Positions 56,930 to 64,000 of a stretch of 64,000 nt of DNA are shown piece after piece. The stretch spans positions 64,743 through 128,742 of the forward strand of contig NZ_PGFZ01000005.1 in assembly GCF_002923755.1 (NCBI RefSeq), written 5' to 3'. The stretch is from Methylovulum psychrotolerans. GTDB lineage: Bacteria > Pseudomonadota > Gammaproteobacteria > Methylococcales > Methylomonadaceae. The notes below the pieces were generated by a model. It was not told where the DNA came from and ran no database searches. It was given only the letters and a program-made list of their open reading frames with translations. Every line of letters starts with the position of its first letter. Position 1 is the stretch's first letter. A program made the position numbers and the translations under genes.

Positions 56930-57116
56930 GATAGTCCTCGCAATAGGTTAACTTTATTTTTTTTATTAAAACTATGGCCGGAAGTTATGACCAGGCGATA
57001 GAGTGAAGCATTTTTGGATGGCTTCACCATTAAGTCTAGTGTCTGGCCGGGCATTTGTCTATCGGCCTTAGCGCAATAAAAAATAACCTGATAACGGGGG
57101 AAGAATAGTGGGGCGG

Positions 57117-57443
57117 CTATTGCACGGAAAAACTTTCACCGCAGCCGCAAGTGCCGGTGACATTGGGATTGTTAAATTGAAAAGCTTCGTTAATGCCTTC
57201 GCGGCGGTAATCCAGTTCGATACCGTCTACCAAAGGCAGATCATCGGCCCCGACGATGACTTTCACGCCAAAACCTTCAAAAATAACATCATTTTCGGCC
57301 AGTTGGTCGGCATAGTCGAGCGCGTAGGCGTAACCGGAACAGCCAGATTTTCTGACCCCCAGTTTCAAGCCGATACCTTGGCCGCGTTTCGCCAATTGTT
57401 TTTGGATTTGCCGGGCGGCACTTTCGGTGAGGGAAACAGACAT
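57117..57443 (-). CDS. iscA: Iron-sulfur cluster assembly protein IscA
   Basis: 108 aa; C35 (SGCSGYAY), C99 and C101 (GTCGCGES) match the IscA ligands. Carrier for Fe-S clusters. Nine bases after iscS; no iscU in between, which is unusual. Confidence 0.95.
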   Translation of the reverse strand: MSVSLTESAARQIQKQLAKRGQGIGLKLGVRKSGCSGYAYALDYADQLAENDVIFEGFGVKVIVGADDLPLVDGIELDYRREGINEAFQFNNPNVTGTCGCGESFSVQ

Positions 57444-57452
57444 AACAAACTC

Positions 57453-58562
<1,110 letters not shown>

Positions 58563-58566
58563 TTAC

Positions 58567-59046
58567 TTAGGCGCTGGCGCTTAAGCGGTGGATCTCGATA
58601 ATATGCTGCACATCTTGGTCTTGGCGTTTAGCAATTTCTTGGACTTGATGTTTGTCCAGCAATTCTGCCAAGGTGATGCTTTTTAAATATTCCCTGATTT
58701 GCTCGCTCAAGCCCATCCATAAATCATGGGTCAGGCAAGCCTGATGTTGTTGGCAATTTTCTTCACCGCCGCATTTGGTGGCGTCGACTTGCTCATCCAC
58801 AGCGGCAATAATATCGGCGATATTAATATCGGCGGCTTCCCCGCACAGGGTATAGCCACCACCCGGGCCGCGCACCCCTTTGACCATGCCGGCCCGGCGT
58901 AAGCGGGCAAATAATTGCTCCAGATAGGAGAGTGAAATGGTTTGGCGGGCGGCAATTTCCGTCAACGTGACAGGCTTGATTTGGCTGTGAAAAGCCAAAT
59001 CAAGCATAGCCGTCACTGCATAGCGACCTTTAGTAGTTAAGCGCAC
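58567..59046 (-). CDS. iscR: Iron-sulfur cluster regulator IscR (Rrf2 family)
   Basis: 159 aa. Winged helix with TISLSYLEQLFARLRRAGMV, then cluster ligands C92, C98 and C104 and H107, spaced as in E. coli IscR. With a [2Fe-2S] cluster it represses the isc operon. First gene of iscRSA. Confidence 0.96.
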   Translation of the reverse strand: MRLTTKGRYAVTAMLDLAFHSQIKPVTLTEIAARQTISLSYLEQLFARLRRAGMVKGVRGPGGGYTLCGEAADINIADIIAAVDEQVDATKCGGEENCQQHQACLTHDLWMGLSEQIREYLKSITLAELLDKHQVQEIAKRQDQDVQHIIEIHRLSASA

Positions 59047-59084
59047 AAGACTATCCTTTTATGAATCCAGTTATGATTGGAGTT

Positions 59085-59116
59085 ACTATACTTAACCTAG
59101 TGGAATAGTCAACTAT
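59085..59116 (-). promoter_or_regulatory. iscR promoter with an IscR half-site
   Basis: On the minus strand -35 TTGACT (59107-59112), 16-base spacer, -10 TATAGT (59085-59090). ATAGTTGACT over the -35 is a perfect half of the type 1 IscR site; the other half (near 59088-59100) is poorer. Fits autorepression. Confidence 0.7.
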
Positions 59117-59219
59117 TACCCTGCCATAAGTATGTGAATAAATCGCTGTCCGCCACTATTTTCGGGATTGGCATTGCTGTCCCAAGCCAGACCGTTAACA
59201 TAAAAGACTTGATATACAG

Positions 59220-60086
59220 TTAATTAACTTTAGATAGCAATGACTTAAGCGCGTCTATATGGTTTTCTATCTGGGCTATTTTTTGGCCGGAAACCCGGTC
59301 GTCGCTCAAATAGGCTTGTGGTTGCCGGAGAATTTTTTTGAACGTTTGTAAGGCGAATTGTGTCTTAATCGCATTAATGGCTTTTTTATCGGGGCGGCTT
59401 GAGGCATAGAATTCGCCGATACGGATAGGCTTATATTCCAAACCGAGAGACAGGCACCAGTCCGTCCATTTAAAGTTGTTGATATGACGGGAGCAAACAG
59501 GCACCCAAGGAACGCGTAAGGTATCGGCAACAATTGCCCCGTGCATGGCTTCGGTAATGAGCAAGTCTGATGCGGCGATCGCTGAAGAGATAGCCGCCAC
59601 GTCCTGGCCTCTTGGCGAAATATAATGAATATCCAGCTTTTGGCAAACGGTTTGCCAAAAATCACTCGCCGCTACCGAGTCGATATGGGGCATAAAAGAC
59701 ACGCGATGGATCTTATGGGCGGGTTCGATATAATTGCGTAGCAAGATGGCGGGGTCGGTTACCGCATAAGAAGGGTCTATTCTCAGTGCCTTGGCCGTCA
59801 ACGGGCCGCGGACAAAAGAGATGGCATACTGGCTGTCGATCAGCACTGGAGAGCCGTAACCTGTACCTACGCCGAAAATGATTTTTTGCGGCGCCGGAGG
59901 GATACGGTCATCAAGAATAGTGCCGATACCATAAAAAAGTCGGGATTCTTGATTGTTAACTTGTTGAAACTCAATCCCATGCAAACAGTAGCCACGGATG
60001 AGCCCGGTAAATATTTTTGGCCATAGCCATTTATTTAATTCGTCGCCATAATTGCCATTTAGGGCTTGATAATGAACTATTTTCAT
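59220..60086 (-). CDS. Polysaccharide pyruvyl transferase family protein
   Basis: 288 aa from ATG 60086 (the frame is open to 60119). NGNYGDELNKWLWP near the start, IFGVGTGYGSP, FVRGPLTAKAL, VTDPAILL and ITEAMHGAIVADTLRVPWVPV are the family pattern. Adds pyruvate ketals to cell-surface sugars in known members. A C-terminal helical tail follows. No other polysaccharide gene is nearby. Confidence 0.85.
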   Translation of the reverse strand: MKIVHYQALNGNYGDELNKWLWPKIFTGLIRGYCLHGIEFQQVNNQESRLFYGIGTILDDRIPPAPQKIIFGVGTGYGSPVLIDSQYAISFVRGPLTAKALRIDPSYAVTDPAILLRNYIEPAHKIHRVSFMPHIDSVAASDFWQTVCQKLDIHYISPRGQDVAAISSAIAASDLLITEAMHGAIVADTLRVPWVPVCSRHINNFKWTDWCLSLGLEYKPIRIGEFYASSRPDKKAINAIKTQFALQTFKKILRQPQAYLSDDRVSGQKIAQIENHIDALKSLLSKVN

Positions 60087-60119
60087 CTTTCTGTAATGTA
60101 CCTTCGGTCGTGTTGTCAA

Positions 60120-60703
60120 TGATAACGGCTAAATGAGGTTTTTTCTTAAGTAACCATTTTGGAAAAGCGCATAAAATAGCAGCAGGCCAGCATTGCTTGT
60201 TGCCTGTGCAACAGCGGGTTGTAAAAAAAACGCAATTTCTTTAATAAAGACAAAAAGATAAATTTCGGCCTATAAATTGATTGCTAAAAGTTGTATCATT
60301 ATTCGATACGGATAAGGCGCGGCCAATTCATAATTTAAGGGCAGAAAAAAACATAAAAGCCGGCCTGTTTTTGTGTCCCTATCTTAAAAGCAGCTTGTTT
60401 TTAGTTGATGTTAAACCTCATTGATTATGAAAGCCATAGTTTTAAGTGCCCTAACCATAAAAAATATAGGGCTTATTAAGCTTTAATGCTATTAAATAGA
60501 ATTATGGCTTTCATATTGGTCTTGATGATGTTGCCCGTTTAGATGTTTTTTTCGTAAAAATAAGGCAGAATCGGCTATTTTGTGAAATATATCACTACTT
60601 TTTAGGTGATATTTAATATTTTTTGGCATTTTTTTTTGTTAACATGGCTACGGCTGGATTGAGCCAGAACATGAACCTGAGCAGGCTAATTAGGGAGGTG
60701 AGC
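60120..60703. repeat. AT-rich intergenic region with nested inverted repeats
   Basis: No gene of normal size. A perfect 13-base inverted repeat TATGAAAGCCATA (60426-60438) / TATGGCTTTCATA (60503-60515) encloses a second, six-base one GCCCTA (60448-60453) / TAGGGC (60467-60472). Further on, ATATCAC (60589-60595) / GTGATAT (60606-60612) is an operator-like palindrome ahead of the small ORF and PilZ gene. Confidence 0.6.
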
Positions 60704-60841
60704 ATGAAATGGCAAATTTATTTCATGCGCCGTGCGAAAGTCAAAATGCTTTCAAATGGCCTCTATTGGATGCTGCCTTCAGACTATTTTGACGCTATCT
60801 TTAATGGCATTTGCCCTATCTGGCACAATAATGCCCTGTAA
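60704..60841 (+). CDS. Possible 45-aa small protein
   Basis: ATG 60704 has a strong site (GGGAGGTG) seven bases before. The peptide MKWQIYFMRRAKVKM, then LSNGLYWMLPSDYFD and a Trp-containing end, has one moderately hydrophobic stretch. Longer frames from 60623 are open but lack a site. No family is recognised; may be a leader peptide for the downstream PilZ gene. Confidence 0.35.
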   Translation: MKWQIYFMRRAKVKMLSNGLYWMLPSDYFDAIFNGICPIWHNNAL

Positions 60842-60859
60842 CTCCCCAATAAAAAACAG

Positions 60860-60880
60860 ACTTTGCTGATAAAGCAAAGT
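60860..60880 (+). other. Hairpin before the PilZ gene
   Basis: Eight-base stem ACTTTGCT / AGCAAAGT with GATAA loop, 28 bases before ATG 60908. No T-run; could act in attenuation after the 45-aa ORF. Confidence 0.45.
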
Positions 60881-60907
60881 TGTCTCTGAATGTATGAGGA
60901 CAACGTT

Positions 60908-61321
60908 ATGCAAACTCCTACCCATACCCAATCCCAGCCGACTTATCATCCTGACACCGCCGTTATCGGACTGACTTACCAAATGGTCATACAGGGCCGC
61001 AGTTATACAGGGACAGTCGAGAATATCAGCCTAAACGGCGCATTTTTAACACACCCCGGCGTTGAGCTGACGCTTAGGGAGATTGCTGATGTCGGCGATA
61101 TTGAAATTGTGTTTAACGTAGAAAGGTTAGCGTTGAAATGTGAAGCGGTTTACACCTCACCTTTAAGCAATAAAACGTTTCCGGCAGGTATCGCCGTGGT
61201 TTTTTGTGATCTTGACGCGGCAACTAACCATGCGGTGGCAAAATTAACTGCTTTAGTGGGCCGCTTTAATATTAAAGAATACCTGTGTTCATTGGAGAAA
61301 ATCCCCCCTGAAGATTTCTGA
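60908..61321 (+). CDS. PilZ domain-like protein
   Basis: 137 aa from ATG 60908 with TGAGGA upstream (an ATG at 60890 is also in frame). G.VENISLNGAFLT is the conserved D/N-x-S-x-x-G part of PilZ; the upstream RxxxR motif is degenerate (only R at GRSYTG), so c-di-GMP binding is uncertain. Followed by a Roadblock gene 126 bases on; the pair suggests motility or polarity control. Confidence 0.7.
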   Translation: MQTPTHTQSQPTYHPDTAVIGLTYQMVIQGRSYTGTVENISLNGAFLTHPGVELTLREIADVGDIEIVFNVERLALKCEAVYTSPLSNKTFPAGIAVVFCDLDAATNHAVAKLTALVGRFNIKEYLCSLEKIPPEDF

Positions 61322-61447
61322 TGAGCCATGTTGACTCTATTTTCGTCTGAAAATTAATAGTATTATTTGATTTTATTGGTATTATGTAATAGCGGCCAAT
61401 AATATTGGCCGTATCCCCGCCTTTCCTTAACTGCCCAGGATACTGTC

Positions 61448-61795
61448 ATGTACTCTATACTCGAAGATTTGAACAATGCCTGTAGTAATATTGAAGCGTC
61501 TGCCCTGATCTCAACTGATGGTATGGTTATTGCCTCGGTTTTGCCTAAGGGTATGAATGAGGATACCTTTGGTGCGGTGAGCGCCGCGCTCAATTCGGTG
61601 GGCATCCAAAGTATCCGTGACCTTGCCGATGGCGTTTTGGAGCAAATTATGGTGAAAAGCTCCAGAAATTACATCCTGATGACTCAAGCGGGTGAAGAAT
61701 TGGTATTGACCGTTATCATGAAATCACATACTGAATTGGAGCATGTTATATCAAATGTTAAAAATGCCGTTGAAAAAATGCTGCTCGTTGCCTAA
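61448..61795 (+). CDS. Roadblock/LC7 domain protein
   Basis: 115 aa, one complete domain: NIEASALISTDGMVIASVLP, LNSVGIQSIRDLADGVLEQIMVK, YILMTQAGEELVLTVIM. Such proteins (MglB-like) regulate small GTPases such as MglA; no GTPase gene is next to it here. AGGA upstream. Ends at a terminator. Confidence 0.88.
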   Translation: MYSILEDLNNACSNIEASALISTDGMVIASVLPKGMNEDTFGAVSAALNSVGIQSIRDLADGVLEQIMVKSSRNYILMTQAGEELVLTVIMKSHTELEHVISNVKNAVEKMLLVA

Positions 61796-61840
61796 TCACT
61801 CTTTGGAAAAGTTTTTATTATGATCGGTTCGGTTTGGACG

Positions 61841-61877
61841 GCAACTTCGGGCCTCTCGGCTTGAGGTTGCTTTTTTT
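61841..61877 (+). terminator. Intrinsic terminator after the Roadblock gene
   Basis: GCAACTTC pairs with GAGGTTGC (one G-T pair) around a 12-14 base loop, then seven or more T. Confidence 0.75.
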
Positions 61878-61982
61878 TGCCTGTTGTCCAGGAAATACTC
61901 TCTTGCCTTAAGAAAACACAACTTTTATCCCGCGCTTTTATGGGATAATCTGGGCTTTCCATTTTTTACGTTGTGACCAGCC

Positions 61983-62873
61983 ATGAATTATCCTACCATC
62001 GAATCTTTTGTCGGCAATACGCCTTTAGTTAGGCTGCAACGGTTGCCGGGCCTTACCTCCAACACCATCCTTGTTAAACTCGAAGGCAATAACCCCGCCG
62101 GCTCCATTAAAGACCGTGCTGCCCTGAGCATGATTAAATATGCCGAGGCGAGGGGTGACATCAAACCAGGCGACCGCCTTATCGAAGCGACCAGCGGCAA
62201 TACCGGTATTGCCTTGGCGATGGCGGCGGCAATCAAAGGCTATAAGATGACCTTGATTATGCCCGATAATATGAGCGAAGAGCGCAGGGCCTCAATGAAG
62301 GCTTATGGGGCGGAGATTATTCTGACGCCTGCGGCGGGCAGTATGGAAGCGGCAATTGATTTGGCCAACAGCATGGAAGCGCAAGGTCTGGGTAAAATTC
62401 TTAACCAATTCGCTAATCCCGACAATCCGCGTGCCCATTATGAAAGCACAGGCCCTGAAATTTGGCGCGATACCCAAGGGCAGATTACCCATTTTGTCAG
62501 TGCCATGGGCACGACAGGTACTATTATGGGCAATTCACGTTTTCTTAAAGAGCAAAACCCCGCTATTCAAATCATCGGTGTGCAGCCAGAGGGCGATGCG
62601 AAAATCCCCGGCATCCGCCGTTGGCCGCAAGCGTATTTGCCCAAAATTTACCAAGCCGATAGGGTTGACCGTATTATTGGTATGGGACAAGCGTTGGCCG
62701 AACAAACTACCCGCGCTTTGGCCGCTGAAGAAGGTATATTTGCGGGCATCTCTTCGGGTGGGGCGGTCGCGGCCGCGTTACAATTGTCCGCCGGGCTTGA
62801 AAATGCGGTGATTGTGGCGATTGTTTGCGACCGTGGTGACCGCTACCTATCGACAGGCGTGTTTCCTGGTTGA
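61983..62873 (+). CDS. cysM: Cysteine synthase B
   Basis: 296 aa. PLP Lys in PAGSIKDRAAL, phosphate loop EATSGNTGIAL and QFANPDNPRAHYESTGPEIW (CysM rather than CysK type). Makes cysteine from O-acetylserine and sulfide or thiosulfate. Fits the sulfite reductase elsewhere in the window. Confidence 0.95.
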   Translation: MNYPTIESFVGNTPLVRLQRLPGLTSNTILVKLEGNNPAGSIKDRAALSMIKYAEARGDIKPGDRLIEATSGNTGIALAMAAAIKGYKMTLIMPDNMSEERRASMKAYGAEIILTPAAGSMEAAIDLANSMEAQGLGKILNQFANPDNPRAHYESTGPEIWRDTQGQITHFVSAMGTTGTIMGNSRFLKEQNPAIQIIGVQPEGDAKIPGIRRWPQAYLPKIYQADRVDRIIGMGQALAEQTTRALAAEEGIFAGISSGGAVAAALQLSAGLENAVIVAIVCDRGDRYLSTGVFPG

Positions 62874-63017
62874 CGGTTGCCCATCTTTTGCATGGTATTG
62901 CCTCCCGCTATGGCTACTTGTAGGCACAGCGGGTATCCTCAGAAGCCCTTCTTCCTAAAACTTCCCTAAAGACTTCTAAAATCGCTTTTCCCACTAACCT
63001 ATCCGTAAAACTTAAGC

Positions 63018-64000
63018 ATGGCCCGTACCCGAAACAAAACCCGTAAATTACCCGATCAGCCCGTTACCGTCACTATCGAATCGTTAGCCCATGATGGCCG
63101 TGGGGTCGCCCATGTCGATGGCAAAGTGATTTTTATTGATGAGGCTTTGCCTGGCGAAGCCGTAGAGTTTATCTATACCGACAGCCGTAAAGACTATGCC
63201 GAAGGCAAGGTGGTTACGTTATTAAGCCGTGCCGCTGACCGTGTCGAGCCTCTTTGTGCGCATTATGGCACTTGCGGCGGCTGTAGTTTCCAGCATGTCG
63301 AATCGGCGGCGCAAATCCGTATTAAGCAGGATTTGCTGCTGGAGCAATTCAAACGGATCGGTAAAGTGACCATCCCCGAATTATGGGAGCCTTTGCAAGG
63401 CCCGCATTGGGGTTATCGGCGTAAGGCACGGATGGGGGTTAAATATGTTGCCAAGAAAGGTCGGGTATTGGTCGGCTTTCGGGAAAGGCGGCATCAGTAT
63501 TTGGCGGAACTTGACAGTTGTGTAGTTATGCACCCCTTAGTAGGGACGCGCTTGCTGGCTTTAGGCGAGATGATAGCGGGGCTGTCGATACGCGAACAAA
63601 TCCCGCAAATTGAAGTCGCTATCGGTGATGACAGTTGTGTTTTGGCGGTACGCGTACTCACCCCGCCCAGTGCGGAAGATATTGAAAAAATGCGCCGCTT
63701 TGCCCATGCCGAAAGCATTAGCCTGTGTTTGCAAAGCAAAGGCCCCGATACCATAACGCCTCTACCGGGGGAGCCGGAAATCCCTTTAAGCTATCGGCTT
63801 CCTGATCAAGGGTTGGAGTTTCTCTTTCGCCCGGCCATGTTTACCCAAGTGAACTATGACATTAACCGGCAAATGATTAACCGTGTTTTGGCGGCATTGG
63901 ATTTAAATGCCAACGATCAGGTGTTGGATTTATTCTGTGGGTTGGGTAACTTTACGCTGCCGATGGCGACCTTGGCAGGGCATGTGGTCGGCATTGAAGG
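63018..64000 (+). CDS. rlmD: 23S rRNA (uracil-1939 C5)-methyltransferase RlmD (3' end outside window)
   Basis: 327 codons are present; the frame stays open to the edge. N-terminal TRAM domain (VTIESLAHDGRGVAHVDGK), [4Fe-4S] ligands CAHYGTCGGCSF, YRRKARMGV, RPAMFTQVNYDINRQM and SAM motif VLDLFCGLGNFTLP. E. coli RlmD is 433 aa, so about a quarter, including the catalytic Cys, lies beyond. ATG 63018. Confidence 0.95.
   Translation, partial: MARTRNKTRKLPDQPVTVTIESLAHDGRGVAHVDGKVIFIDEALPGEAVEFIYTDSRKDYAEGKVVTLLSRAADRVEPLCAHYGTCGGCSFQHVESAAQIRIKQDLLLEQFKRIGKVTIPELWEPLQGPHWGYRRKARMGVKYVAKKGRVLVGFRERRHQYLAELDSCVVMHPLVGTRLLALGEMIAGLSIREQIPQIEVAIGDDSCVLAVRVLTPPSAEDIEKMRRFAHAESISLCLQSKGPDTITPLPGEPEIPLSYRLPDQGLEFLFRPAMFTQVNYDINRQMINRVLAALDLNANDQVLDLFCGLGNFTLPMATLAGHVVGIE

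Noticed and set aside
60623-60703. Longer start for the 45-aa ORF
   Set aside because: The upstream codons lack a ribosome-binding site, whereas ATG 60704 has a strong one.

Overview
The window reads as a chromosomal segment of a gammaproteobacterium with roughly 50 percent GC, most likely a Methylococcales-type methanotroph. That placement is inference. It rests on the gamma-type housekeeping set (recJ, hrcA-grpE-dnaK, sdhCDAB-sdhE, an EfpL-type EF-P paralogue, an RnfB-like ferredoxin, lplT/aas, iscR-iscS-iscA, rlmG, rlmD) together with a complete NAD-linked tungsten/molybdenum formate dehydrogenase operon (fdsGBA-fdhD-fdsD), the last step of C1 oxidation. No methane monooxygenase or other marker gene lies in the window.

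Layout. 0-0.4 kb: N-terminal end of a DUF4277/IS1634-type transposase cut by the window edge. 0.5-2.3 kb: recJ. 2.3-7.7 kb: an AT-rich accessory island on the minus strand that carries a RADAR-type phage-defence locus, with a large adenosine-deaminase-fold protein (RdrB) and an RdrA-type P-loop ATPase split into two ORFs by a -1 frameshift. 8-10.2 kb: yciB-yciI-bolA-peptidylprolyl isomerase operon. 10.3-11.4 kb: DUF1244 protein and a methyltransferase. 11.4-15.5 kb: heat-shock cluster hrcA-grpE-dnaK with a CIRCE operator. 15.6-17 kb: an unknown gene coupled to a PIN-type nuclease. 17-21.8 kb: succinate dehydrogenase operon interrupted by a toxin-antitoxin remnant. 22.4-25.5 kb: NtrB/NtrC-like two-component system. 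25.5-27.7 kb: a 5'-nucleotidase and two stand-alone protoglobins. 28-30.5 kb: metG and a DCC-type thiol oxidoreductase. 30.5-31 kb: intact yefM with a broken yoeB. 31-33.4 kb: RnfB-like ferredoxin, efpL and rlmG. 33.4-36.3 kb: cold-shock protein, pterin carbinolamine dehydratase, dapB and dnaJ. 36.8-40.4 kb: nhaD, with cysI and its DUF934 partner. 40.6-46.9 kb: formate dehydrogenase. 47.1-48.8 kb: purEK. 49 kb: tRNA-Asp. 49.2-56 kb: TetR regulator, lplT and aas, with a PP2C phosphatase and a Ser/Thr kinase between the last two. 56.2-59 kb: an exported GlcG-like protein and iscRSA. 59-61.8 kb: a pyruvyltransferase-like protein, then PilZ and Roadblock proteins. 62-64 kb: cysM and the start of rlmD.

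The strongest biological story is the RADAR locus. All four adenosine-deaminase active-site motifs of RdrB are present, while rdrA is broken by one base in the assembled sequence, so either the system is decaying or the read has an indel. A second theme is toxin loss. Two unrelated toxin-antitoxin loci, DUF2281-type/PIN inside the sdh operon and yefM/yoeB, both keep an intact antitoxin gene, while the toxin gene, which overlaps the antitoxin stop by ATGA, carries a large internal deletion.

Coordinates and frames were read by eye. Family names come from motif recognition without database searches.
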